60,000 bases of DNA from Membranipora membranacea (taxonomy: Eukaryota; Bryozoa; Gymnolaemata; Cheilostomatida; Membraniporidae): contig OU612070.1 in assembly GCA_914767715.1 (NCBI GenBank), positions 13,535,501-13,595,500 of the forward strand, read 5' to 3'. The notes beneath the pieces are model-generated. The model saw only the letters and a list, made by a program, of their open reading frames with translations. It was not told where the DNA came from and did no database searches. Numbering within the stretch: position 1 is the stretch's first letter; the number at the start of each line of letters is the position of its first letter. Position numbers and translations under genes: made by a program. Below are positions 9,479-22,100 of the stretch, piece by piece.

Positions 9479-11153
9479 ATGCTTTTTTTTCGGCCAGATC
9501 AAAAAATAGATTTGCTTCTAACTAACCTCATAAGGAGGAGCAACTCCTGCTCATCCCGAATCTGCAGACCGTTTGGCTCTGCGGCTTTTCGTTCTCCGTA
9601 AGCGTCCGTTTTAATTAGGGCCACTTTTGCTATAAAAAAACATGCCAAACGGCAGCATCGAAAAATTAAATCACTGTTGGATTCTTATCAAACTCCGACC
9701 AGTTCAAGCTCTTATTGCCCTCATTCAACACGCCGAATATTGGAATCCTCGGATTAACAGGGGGGTCACAACGCTGACTTGAAATTCCAAAAATTACACC
9801 AAGGGAGGGTATCATGCTTTTTTTTCGGCCAGATCAAAAAATAGATTTGCTTCTAACTAACCTCATAAGGAGGAGCAACTCCTGCTCATCTCGAATCTGC
9901 AGACCGTTTGGCTCTGCGGCTTTTCGTTCTCCGTCAGCGTCCGTTTTAATTAGGGCCACTTTTGCTATAAAAAAACATGCCAAACGGCAGCATCGAAAAA
10001 TTAAATCTCTGTTGGATTCTTATCAAACTCCGACCAGTTCAAGCTCTTATTGCCCTCATTCAACACGCCGAATATTGGAATCCTCGGATTAACAGGGGGG
10101 TCACAACGCTGACTTGAAAATCCAAAAATTATACCAAGGGAGGGTATCATGCTTTTTTTTCGGCCAGATCAAAAAATAGATTTGCTTCTAACTAACCTCA
10201 TAAGGAGGAGCAACTCCTGCTCATCCCGAATCTGCAGACCGTTTGGCTCTGCGGCTTTTCGTTCTCCGTAAGCGTCTGTTTTAATTAGGGCCACTTTTGC
10301 TATAAAAAAACATGCCTAACGGCAGCATCGAAAAATTAAATCTCTGTTGGATTCTTATCAAACTCCGACCAGTTCAAGCTCTTATTGCCCTCATTCAACA
10401 CGCCGAATATTGGAATCCTCGGATTAACAGGGGGGTCACAACGCTGACTTGAAAATCCAAAAATTATACCAAGGGAGGGTATCATGCTTTTTTTTCGGCC
10501 AGATCAAAAAATAGATTTGCTTCTAACTAACCTCATAAAGAGGAGCAACTCCTGCTCATCTCGAATCTGCAGACCGTTTGGCTCTGCGGCTTTTCGTTCT
10601 CCGTCAGCGTCCGTTTTAATTAGGGCCACTTTTGCTATAAAAAAACATGCCAAACGGCAGCATCGAAAAATTAAATCTCTGTTGGATTCTTATCAAACTC
10701 CGACCAGTTCAAGCTCTTATTGCCCTCATTCAACACGCCGAATATTGGAATCCTCGGATTAACAGGGGGGTCACAACGCTGACTTGAAAATCCAAAAATT
10801 ATACGAAGGGAGGGTATCATGCTTTTTTTTCGGCCAGATCAAAAAATAGATTTGCTTCTAACTAACCTCATAAGGAGGAGCAACTCCTGCTCATCTCGAA
10901 TCTGCAGACCGTTTGGCTCTGCGGCTTTTCGTTCTCCGTAAGCGTCTGTTTTAATTAGGGCCACTTTTGCTATAAAAAAACATGCCAAACGGCAGCATTG
11001 AAAAATTAAATCTCTGTTGGATTCTTATCAAACTCCGACCAGTTCAAGCTCTTATTGCCCTCATTCAACACGCCGAATATTGGAATCCTCGGATTAACAG
11101 GGGGTTCACAACGCTGACTTGAAAATCCAAAAATTATACCAAGGGAGGGTATC
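9479..11153. repeat. Dimer-like alternation of ordinary and GTAAGC monomers
   Basis: GTAAGC monomers at 9479, 10149 and 10819 alternate with ordinary ones at 9814 and 10484, giving a local 670 bp period. The alternation recurs at 14169/14839, 17184/17855, 19197/19867, 22212/22882, 24223/24893, 25899/26569, 32598/33269 and 56703/57373. This suggests a two-monomer unit was an early amplification step in Domain II. Confidence 0.7.
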
Positions 11154-11488
11154 ATGCTTTTTTTTCGGCCAGATCAAAAAATAGATTTGCTTCTAACTAA
11201 CCTCATAAGGAGGAGCAACTCCTGCTCATCTCGAATCTGCAGACCGTTTGGCTCTGCGGCTTTTCCTTCTCTGTCAGCGTCCGTTTTAATTAGGGCCACT
11301 TTTGCTATAAAAAAACATGCCAAACGGCAGCATCGAAAAATTAAATCTCTGTTGGATTCTTATCAAACCCCGACCAGTTCAAGCTCTTATTGCCCTCATT
11401 CAACACGCCGAATATTGGAATCCTCGGATTAACAGGGGGGTCACAACGCTGACTTGAAAATCCAAAAATTATACCAAGGGAGGGTATC

Positions 11489-12493
11489 ATGCTTTTTTTT
11501 CGGCCAGATCAAAAAATAGATTTGCTTCTAACTAACCTCATAAGGAGGAGCAACTCCTGCTCATCCCGAATCTGCAGACCGTTTGGCTCTGCGGCTTTTC
11601 GTTCTCCGTCAGCGTCCGTTTTAATTAGGGCCACTATTGCTATAAAAAAACATGCCAAACGGCAGCATCGAAAAATTAAATCTCTGTTGGATTCTTATCA
11701 AACTCCGACCAGTTCAAGCTCTTATTGCCCTCATTCAACACACCGAATATTGGAATCCTCGGATTAACAGGGGGGTCACAACGCTGACTTGAAAATCCAA
11801 AAATTATACCAAGGGAGGGTATCATGCTTTTTTTTCGGCCAGATCAAAAAATAGATTTGCTTCTAACTAACCTCATAAGGAGGAGCAACTCCTGCTCATC
11901 CCGAATCTGCAGACCGTTTGGCTCTGCGGCTTTTCGTTCTCCGTCAGCGTCCGTTTTAATTAGGGCCACTTTTGCTATAAAAAAACATGCCAAACGGCAG
12001 CATCGAAAAATTAAATCTCTGTTGGATTCTTATCAAACTCCGACCAGTTCAAGCTCTTATTGCCCTCATTCAACACGCCGAATATTGGAATCCTCGGATT
12101 AACAGGGGGGTGACAACGCTGACTTGAAAATCCAAAAATTATACCAAGGGAGGGTATCATGCTTTTTTTTCGGCCAGATCAAAAAATAGATTTGCTTCTA
12201 ACTAACCTCATAAGGAGGAGCAACTCCTGCTCATCTCGAATCTGCAGACCGTTTGGCTCTGCGGCTTTTCGTTCACCGTCAGCGTCCGTTTTAATGAGGG
12301 CCACTTTTGCTATAAAAAAACATGCCAAACGGCAGCATCGAAAAATTAAATCTCTGTTGGATTCTTATCAAACTCCGACCAGTTCAAGCTCTTATTGCCC
12401 TCATTCAACACGCCGAATATTGGAATCCTCGGATTAACAGGGGGGTCACAACGCTGACTTGAAAATCCAAAAATTATACCAAGGGAGGGTATC
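11489..12493. repeat. Three-monomer marker module, first of seven
   Basis: Three consecutive monomers carry linked rare variants: CACACCG in the first, GGGTGACAAC at the end of the second, GTTCACCG plus TTAATGAGG in the third. The full or near-full module recurs with first monomers at 15174, 20202, 27239, 30254, 35280 and 37960 (the last two lack GGGTGAC). The spacings are 3685, 5028, 7037, 3015, 5026 and 2680 bp, or 11, 15, 21, 9, 15 and 8 monomers. The module is a tracer for block duplications in Domain II. A lone third-type monomer appears at 48331. Confidence 0.85.
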
Positions 12494-14112
12494 ATGCTTT
12501 TTTTCCGGCCAGATCAAAAAATAGATTTGCTTCTAACTAACCTCATAAGGAGGAGCAACTCCTGCTCATCTCGAATCTACAGACCGTTTGGCTCTGCGGC
12601 TTTTCGTTCTCCGTCAGCGTCCGTTTTAATTAGGGCCACTTTTGCTATAAAAAAACATGCCAAACGGCAGCATTGAAAAATTAAATCTCTGTTGGATTCT
12701 TATCAAACTCCGACCAGTTCAAGCTCTTATTGCCCTCATTCAACACGCCGAATATTGGAATCCTCGGATTAACAGGGGGGTCACAACGCTGACTTGAAAA
12801 TCCAAAAATTATACCAAGGGAGGGTATCATGCTTTTTTTTCGGCCAGATCAAAAAATAGATTTGCTTCTAACTAACCTCATAAGGAGGAGCAACTCCTGC
12901 TCATCTCGAATCTGCAGACCGTTTGGTTCTGCGGCTTTTCGTTCTCCGTCAGCGTCCGTTTTAATTAGGGCCACTTTTGCTATAAAAAAACATGCCAAAC
13001 GGCAGCATCGAAAAATTAAATCTCTGTTGGAGTCTTATCAAACTCCGACCAGTTCAAGCTCTTATTGCCCTCATTCAACACGCCGAATATTGGAATCCTC
13101 GGATTAACAGGGGGGTCACAACGCTGACTTGAAAATCCAAAAATTATACCAAGGGAGGGTATCATGCTTTTTTTTCGGCCAGATCAAAAAATAGATTTGC
13201 TTCTAACTAACCTCATAAGGAGGAGCAACTCCTGCTCATCCCGAATCTGCAGACCGTTTGGCTCTGCGGCTTTTCGTTCTCCGTCAGCGTCCGTTTTAAT
13301 TAGGGCCGCTTTTGCTATAAAAAAACATGCCAAACGGCAGCATCGAAAAATTAAATCACTGTTGGATTCTTATCAAACTCCGACCAGTTCAAGCTCTTAT
13401 TGCCCTCATTCAACACGCCGAATATTGGAATCCTCGGATTAACAGGGGGGTCACAACGCTGACTTGAAAATCCAAAAATTATACGAAGGGAGGGTGTCAT
13501 GCTTTTTTTTCGGCCAGATCAAAAAATAGATTTGCTTCTAACTAACCTCATAAGGAGGAGCAACTCCTGCTCATCTCGAATCTGCAGACCGTTTGGCTCT
13601 GCGGCTTTTCGTTCTCCGTCAGCGTCCGTTTTAATTAGGGCCACTTTTGCTATAAAAAAACATGCCAAACGGCAGCATCGAAAAATTAAATCTCTGTTGG
13701 ATTCTTATCAAACTCCGACCAGTTCAAGCTCTTATTGCCCTCATTCAACACGCCGAATATTGGAATCCTCGGATTAACAGGGGGGTCACAACGCTGACTT
13801 GAAAATCCAAAAATTATACCAAGGGAGGGTATCATGCTTTTTTTTCGGCCAGATCAAAAAATAGATTTGCTTCTAACTAACCTCATAAAGAGGAGCAACT
13901 CCTGCTCATCTCGAATCTGCAGACCGTTTGGCTCTGCGGCTTTTCGTTCTCCGTCAGCGTCCGTTTTAATTAGGGCCACTTTTGCTATAAAAAAACATGC
14001 CAAACGGCAGCATCGAAAAATTAAATCTCTGTTGGATTCTTATCAAACTCCGACCAGTTCAAGCTCTTATTGCCCTCATTCAACACGCCGAATATTGGAA
14101 TCCTCGGATTAA

Positions 14113-17100
14113 CAGGGGGGTCACAACGCTGACTTGAAAATCCAAAAATTATACGAAGGGAGGGTATCATGCTTTTTTTTCGGCCAGATCAAAAAATAGA
14201 TTTGCTTCTAACTAACCTCATAAGGAGGAGCAACTCCTGCTCATCTCGAATCTGCAGACCGTTTGGCTCTGCGGCTTTTCGTTCTCCGTAAGCGTCTGTT
14301 TTAATTAGGGCCACTTTTGCTATAAAAAAACATGCCAAACGGCAGCATTGAAAAATTAAATCTCTGTTGGATTCTTATCAAACTCCGACCAGTTCAAGCT
14401 CTTATTGCCCTCATTCAACACGCCGAATATTGGAATCCTCGGATTAACAGGGGGTTCACAACGCTGACTTGAAAATCCAAAAATTATACCAAGGGAGGGT
14501 ATCATGCTTTTTTTTCGGCCAGATCAAAAAATAGATTTGCTTCTAACTAACCTCATAAGGAGGAGCAACTCCTGCTCATCTCGAATCTGCAGACCGTTTG
14601 GCTCTGCGGCTTTTCGTTCTCTGTCATCGTCCGTTTTAATTAGGGCCACTTTTGCTATAAAAAAACATGCCAAACGGCAGCATCGAAAAATTAACTCTCT
14701 GTTGGATTCTTATCAAACTCCGACCAGTTCAAGCTCTTATTGCCCTCATTCAACACGCCGAATATTGGAATCCTCGGATTAACAGGGGGGTCACAACGCT
14801 GACTTGAAAATCCAAAAATTATACCAAGGGAGGGTATCATGCTTTTTTTTCGGCCAGATCAAAAAATAGATTTGCTTCTAACTAACCTCATAAGGAGGAG
14901 CAACTCCTGCTCATCCCGAATCTGCAGACCGTTTGGCTCTGCGGCTTTTCGTTCTCCGTAAGCGTCTGTTTTAATTAGGGCCACTTTTGCTATAAAAAAA
15001 CATGCCAAACGGCAGCACCGAAAAATTAAATCTCTGTTGGATTCTTATCAAACTCCGACCAGTTCAAGCTCTTATTGCCCTCATTCAACACGCCGAATAT
15101 TGGAATCCTCGGATTAACAGGGGGGTCACAACGCTGACTTGAAAATCCAAAAATTATACCAAGGGAGGGTATCATGCTTTTTTTTCGGCCAGATCAAAAA
15201 ATAGATTTGCTTCTAACTAACCTCATAAGGAGGAGCAACTCCTGCTCATCCCGAATCTGCAGACCGTTTGGCTCTGCGGCTTTTCGTTCTCCGTCAGCGT
15301 CCGTTTTAATTAGGGCCACTTTTGCTATAAAAAAACATGCCAAACGGCAGCATCGAAAAATTAAATCTCTGTTGGATTCTTATCAAACTCCGACCAGTTC
15401 AAGCTCTTATTGCCCTCATTCAACACACCGAATATTGGAATCCTCGGATTAACAGGGGGGTCACAACGCTGACTTGAAAATCCAAAAATTATACCAAGGG
15501 AGGGTATCATGCTTTTTTTTCGGCCAGATCAAAAAATAGATTTGCTTCTAACTAACCTCATAAGGAGGAGCAACTCCTGCTCATCCCGAATCTGCAGACC
15601 GTTTGGCTCTGCGGCTTTTCGTTCTCCGTCAGCGTCCGTTTTAATTAGGGCCACTTTTGCTATAAAAAAACATGCCAAACGGCAGCATCGAAAAATTAAA
15701 TCTCTGTTGGATTCTTATCAAACTCCGACCAGTTCAAGCTCTTATTGCCCTCATTCAACACGCCGAATATTGGAATCCTCGGATTAACAGGGGGGTGACA
15801 ACGCTGACTTGAAAATCCAAAAATTATACCAAGGGAGGGTATCATGCTTTTTTTTCGGCCAGATCAAAAAATAGATTTGCTTCTAACTAACCTCATAAGG
15901 AGGAGCAACTCCTGCTCATCTCGAATCTACAGACCGTTTGGCTCTGCGGCTTTTCGTTCACCGTCAGCGTCCGTTTTAATGAGGGCCACATTTGCTATAA
16001 AAAAACATGCCAAACGGCAGCATCGAAAAATTAAATCTCTGTTGGATTCTTATCAAACTCCGACCAGTTCAAGCTCTTATTGCCCTCATTCAACACGCCG
16101 AATATTGGAATCCTCGGATTAACAGGGGGGTCACAACGCTGACTTGAAAATCCAAAAATTATACCAAGGGAGGGTATCATGCTTTTTTTTCGGCCAGATC
16201 AAAAAATAGATTTGCTTCTAACTAACCTCATAAGGAGGAGCAACTCCTGCTCATATCGAATCTGCAGACCGTTTGGCTCTGCGGCTTTTCGTTCTCCGTC
16301 AGCGTCCGTTTTAATTAGGGCCACTTTTGCTATAAAAAAACATGCCAAACGGCAGCATCGAAAAATTAAATCTCTGTTGGATTCTTATCAAACTCCGACC
16401 AGTTCAAGCTCTTATTGCCCTCATTCAACACGCCGAATATTGGAATCCTCGGATTAACAGGGGGGTCACAACGCTGACTTGAAAATCCAAAAATTATACC
16501 AAGGGAGGGTATCATGCTTTTTTTTCGGCCAGATCAAAAAATAGATTTGCTTCTAACTAACCTCATAAGGAGGAGCAACTCCTGCTCATCTCGAATCTGC
16601 AGACCGTTTGGCTCTGCGGCTTTTCGTTCTCCGTCAGCGTCCGTTTTAATTAGGGCCACTTTTGCTATAAAAAAACATGCCAAACGGCAGCATCGAAAAA
16701 TTAAATCTCTGTTGGATTCTTATCAAACTCCGACCAGTTCAAGCTCTTATTGCCCTCATTCAACACGCCGAATATTGGAATCCTTGGATTAACAGGGGGG
16801 TCACAACGCTGACTTGAAAATCCAAAAATTATACCAAGGGAGGGTATCATGCTTTTTTTTCGGCCAGATCAAAAAATAGATTTGCTTCTAACTAACCTCA
16901 TAAGGAGGAGCAACTCCTGCTCATCTCGAATCTGCAGACCGTTTGGTTCTGCGGCTTTTCGTTCTCCGTCAGCGTCCGTTTTAATTAGGGCCACTTTTGC
17001 TATAAAAAAACATGCCAAACGGCAGCATCGAAAAATTAAATCTCTGTTGGATTCTTATCAAACTCCGACCAGTTCAAGCTCTTATTGCCCTCATTCAACA

Positions 17101-19140
17101 CGCCGAATATTGGAATCCTCGGATTAACAGGGGGGTCACAACGCTGACTTGAAAATCCAAAAATTATACCAAGGGAGGGTATCATGCTTTTTTTTCGGCC
17201 AGATCAAAAAATAGATTTGCTTCTAACTAACCTCATAAGGAGGAGCAACTCCTGCTCATCCCGAATCTGCAGACCGTTTGGCTCTGCGGCTTTTCGTTCT
17301 CCGTAAGCGTCCGTTTTAATTAGGGCCACTTTTGCTATAAAAAAACATGCCAAACGGCAGCATCGAAAAATTAAATCACTGTTGGATTCTCATCAAACTC
17401 CGACCAGTTCAAGCTCTTATTGCCCTCATTCAACACGCCGAATATTGGAATCCTCGGATTAACAGGGGGGGTCACAACGCTGACTTGAAAATCCAAAAAT
17501 TATACCAAGGGAGGGTATCATGCTTTTTTTTCGGCCAGATCAAAAAATAGATTTGCTTCTAACTAACCTCATAAGGAGGAGCAACTCCTGCTCATCCCGA
17601 ATCTGCAGACCGTTTGGCTCTGCGGCTTTTCGTTCTCCGTCAGCGTCCGTTTTAATTAGGGCCACTTTTGCTATAAAAAAACATGCCAAACGGCAGCATC
17701 GAAAAATTAATTCTCTGTTGGATTCTTATCAAACTCCGACCAGTTCAAGCTCTTATTGCCCTCATTCAACACGCCGAATATTGGAATCCTCGGATTAACA
17801 GGGGGGTCACAACGCTGACTTGAAAATCCAAAAATTATACCAAGGGAGGGTATCATGCTTTTTTTTCGGCCAGATCAAAAAATAGATTTGCTTCTAACTA
17901 ACCTCATAAGGAGGAGCAACTCCTGCTCATCCCGAATCTGCAGACCGTTTGGCTCTGCGGCTTTTCGTTCTCCGTAAGCGTCCGTTTTAATTAGGGCCAC
18001 TTTTGCTATAAAAAAAACATGCCAAACGGCAGCATCGAAAAATTAAATCACTGTTGGATTCTTATCAAACTCCGACCAGTTCAAGCTCTTATTGCCCTCA
18101 TTCAACACGCCGAATATTGGAATCCTCGGATTAACAGGGGGGGTCACAACGCTGACTTGAAAATCCAAAAATTATACCAAGGGAGGGTATCATGCTTTTT
18201 TTTCGGCCAGATCAAAAAAAAGATTTGCTTCTAACTAACCTCATAAGGAGGAGCAACTCCTGCTCATCCCGAATCTGCAGACCGTTTGGCTCTGCGGCTT
18301 TTCGTTCTCCGTCAGCGTCCGTTTTAATTAGGGCGACTTTTGCTATAAAAAAACATGCCAAACGGCAGCATCGAAAAATTAAATCTCTGTTGGGTTCTTA
18401 TCAAACTCCGACCAGTTCAAGCTCTTATTGCCCTCATTCAACACGCCGAATATTGGAATCCTCGGATTAACAGGGGGGTCACAACGCTGACTTGAAAATC
18501 CAAAAATTATACCAAGGGAGGGTATCATGCTTTTTTTTCGGCCAGATCAAAAAAAAGATTTGCTTCTAACTAACCTCATAAGGAGGAGCAACTCCTGCTC
18601 ATCCCGAATCTGCAGACCGTTTGGCTCTGCGGCTTTTCGTTCTCCGTCAGCGTCCGTTTTAATTAGGGCGACTTTTGCTATAAAAAAACATGCCAAACGG
18701 CAGCATCGAAAAATTAAATCTCTGTTGGGTTCTTATCAAACTCCGACCAGTTCAAGCTCTTATTGCCCTCATTCAACACGCCGAATATTGGAATCCTCGG
18801 ATTAACAGGGGGGTCACAACGCTGACTTGAAAATCCAAAAATTATACCAAGGGAGGGTATCATGCTTTTTTTTCGGCCAGATCAAAAAATAGATTTGCTT
18901 CTAACGAACCTCATAAGGAGGAGCAACTCCTGCTCATCTCGAATCTGCAGACCGTTTGGCTCTGCGGCTTTTCGTTCTCCGTCAGCGTCCGTTTTAATTA
19001 GGGCCACTTTTGCTATAAAAAAACATGCCAAACGGCAGCATCGAAAAATTAAATCTCTGTTGGATTCTCATCAAACTCCGACCAGTTCAAGCTCTTATTG
19101 CCCTCATTCAACACGCCGAATATTGGAATCCTCGGATTAA
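14113..19140. repeat. 15-monomer higher-order repeat, copy 1 (~5.03 kb)
   Basis: Monomer by monomer this segment matches 19141-24166: GTAAGC with CATTG and GGGGTTC (14169), CTGTCATCG with AACTCTC (14504), CACCG (14839), CACACC (15174), GGGTGAC (15509), TCTACAG with GTTCACC (15844), CATATCG (16179), CCTTGG (16514), GGTTCTG (16849), CTCATC (17184), AATTCTC (17520), an A run of eight (17855), two KKD-type monomers (18192, 18527) and CGAACC with CTCATC (18862). By eye I find only about four differences: GCCACATTT at ~15988, two G-run lengths (~17470, ~18141), and GACGTG at ~22845 in the other copy. Breakpoints lie somewhere in 14080-14150. Confidence 0.92.
18192..18861 (+). repeat. Pair of identical 'KKD' subfamily monomers
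   Basis: Both monomers have AAAAAAAAGA in place of AAAAAATAGA (Ile to Lys at codon 10 of the 92-codon frame), GGCGAC for GGCCAC, and TGGGTTC for TGGATTC. They look identical to each other. The same three-marker haplotype occurs at 23218, 23553, 25229 and 33605. Monomers at 40975, 43654, 45986 and 46991 have only the first marker, so the haplotype was either assembled stepwise or partly lost by conversion. Confidence 0.85.
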
Positions 19141-22100
19141 CAGGGGGGTCACAACGCTGACTTGAAAATCCAAAAATTATACGAAGGGAGGGTATCATGC
19201 TTTTTTTTCGGCCAGATCAAAAAATAGATTTGCTTCTAACTAACCTCATAAGGAGGAGCAACTCCTGCTCATCTCGAATCTGCAGACCGTTTGGCTCTGC
19301 GGCTTTTCGTTCTCCGTAAGCGTCTGTTTTAATTAGGGCCACTTTTGCTATAAAAAAACATGCCAAACGGCAGCATTGAAAAATTAAATCTCTGTTGGAT
19401 TCTTATCAAACTCCGACCAGTTCAAGCTCTTATTGCCCTCATTCAACACGCCGAATATTGGAATCCTCGGATTAACAGGGGGTTCACAACGCTGACTTGA
19501 AAATCCAAAAATTATACCAAGGGAGGGTATCATGCTTTTTTTTCGGCCAGATCAAAAAATAGATTTGCTTCTAACTAACCTCATAAGGAGGAGCAACTCC
19601 TGCTCATCTCGAATCTGCAGACCGTTTGGCTCTGCGGCTTTTCGTTCTCTGTCATCGTCCGTTTTAATTAGGGCCACTTTTGCTATAAAAAAACATGCCA
19701 AACGGCAGCATCGAAAAATTAACTCTCTGTTGGATTCTTATCAAACTCCGACCAGTTCAAGCTCTTATTGCCCTCATTCAACACGCCGAATATTGGAATC
19801 CTCGGATTAACAGGGGGGTCACAACGCTGACTTGAAAATCCAAAAATTATACCAAGGGAGGGTATCATGCTTTTTTTTCGGCCAGATCAAAAAATAGATT
19901 TGCTTCTAACTAACCTCATAAGGAGGAGCAACTCCTGCTCATCCCGAATCTGCAGACCGTTTGGCTCTGCGGCTTTTCGTTCTCCGTAAGCGTCTGTTTT
20001 AATTAGGGCCACTTTTGCTATAAAAAAACATGCCAAACGGCAGCACCGAAAAATTAAATCTCTGTTGGATTCTTATCAAACTCCGACCAGTTCAAGCTCT
20101 TATTGCCCTCATTCAACACGCCGAATATTGGAATCCTCGGATTAACAGGGGGGTCACAACGCTGACTTGAAAATCCAAAAATTATACCAAGGGAGGGTAT
20201 CATGCTTTTTTTTCGGCCAGATCAAAAAATAGATTTGCTTCTAACTAACCTCATAAGGAGGAGCAACTCCTGCTCATCCCGAATCTGCAGACCGTTTGGC
20301 TCTGCGGCTTTTCGTTCTCCGTCAGCGTCCGTTTTAATTAGGGCCACTTTTGCTATAAAAAAACATGCCAAACGGCAGCATCGAAAAATTAAATCTCTGT
20401 TGGATTCTTATCAAACTCCGACCAGTTCAAGCTCTTATTGCCCTCATTCAACACACCGAATATTGGAATCCTCGGATTAACAGGGGGGTCACAACGCTGA
20501 CTTGAAAATCCAAAAATTATACCAAGGGAGGGTATCATGCTTTTTTTTCGGCCAGATCAAAAAATAGATTTGCTTCTAACTAACCTCATAAGGAGGAGCA
20601 ACTCCTGCTCATCCCGAATCTGCAGACCGTTTGGCTCTGCGGCTTTTCGTTCTCCGTCAGCGTCCGTTTTAATTAGGGCCACTTTTGCTATAAAAAAACA
20701 TGCCAAACGGCAGCATCGAAAAATTAAATCTCTGTTGGATTCTTATCAAACTCCGACCAGTTCAAGCTCTTATTGCCCTCATTCAACACGCCGAATATTG
20801 GAATCCTCGGATTAACAGGGGGGTGACAACGCTGACTTGAAAATCCAAAAATTATACCAAGGGAGGGTATCATGCTTTTTTTTCGGCCAGATCAAAAAAT
20901 AGATTTGCTTCTAACTAACCTCATAAGGAGGAGCAACTCCTGCTCATCTCGAATCTACAGACCGTTTGGCTCTGCGGCTTTTCGTTCACCGTCAGCGTCC
21001 GTTTTAATGAGGGCCACTTTTGCTATAAAAAAACATGCCAAACGGCAGCATCGAAAAATTAAATCTCTGTTGGATTCTTATCAAACTCCGACCAGTTCAA
21101 GCTCTTATTGCCCTCATTCAACACGCCGAATATTGGAATCCTCGGATTAACAGGGGGGTCACAACGCTGACTTGAAAATCCAAAAATTATACCAAGGGAG
21201 GGTATCATGCTTTTTTTTCGGCCAGATCAAAAAATAGATTTGCTTCTAACTAACCTCATAAGGAGGAGCAACTCCTGCTCATATCGAATCTGCAGACCGT
21301 TTGGCTCTGCGGCTTTTCGTTCTCCGTCAGCGTCCGTTTTAATTAGGGCCACTTTTGCTATAAAAAAACATGCCAAACGGCAGCATCGAAAAATTAAATC
21401 TCTGTTGGATTCTTATCAAACTCCGACCAGTTCAAGCTCTTATTGCCCTCATTCAACACGCCGAATATTGGAATCCTCGGATTAACAGGGGGGTCACAAC
21501 GCTGACTTGAAAATCCAAAAATTATACCAAGGGAGGGTATCATGCTTTTTTTTCGGCCAGATCAAAAAATAGATTTGCTTCTAACTAACCTCATAAGGAG
21601 GAGCAACTCCTGCTCATCTCGAATCTGCAGACCGTTTGGCTCTGCGGCTTTTCGTTCTCCGTCAGCGTCCGTTTTAATTAGGGCCACTTTTGCTATAAAA
21701 AAACATGCCAAACGGCAGCATCGAAAAATTAAATCTCTGTTGGATTCTTATCAAACTCCGACCAGTTCAAGCTCTTATTGCCCTCATTCAACACGCCGAA
21801 TATTGGAATCCTTGGATTAACAGGGGGGTCACAACGCTGACTTGAAAATCCAAAAATTATACCAAGGGAGGGTATCATGCTTTTTTTTCGGCCAGATCAA
21901 AAAATAGATTTGCTTCTAACTAACCTCATAAGGAGGAGCAACTCCTGCTCATCTCGAATCTGCAGACCGTTTGGTTCTGCGGCTTTTCGTTCTCCGTCAG
22001 CGTCCGTTTTAATTAGGGCCACTTTTGCTATAAAAAAACATGCCAAACGGCAGCATCGAAAAATTAAATCTCTGTTGGATTCTTATCAAACTCCGACCAG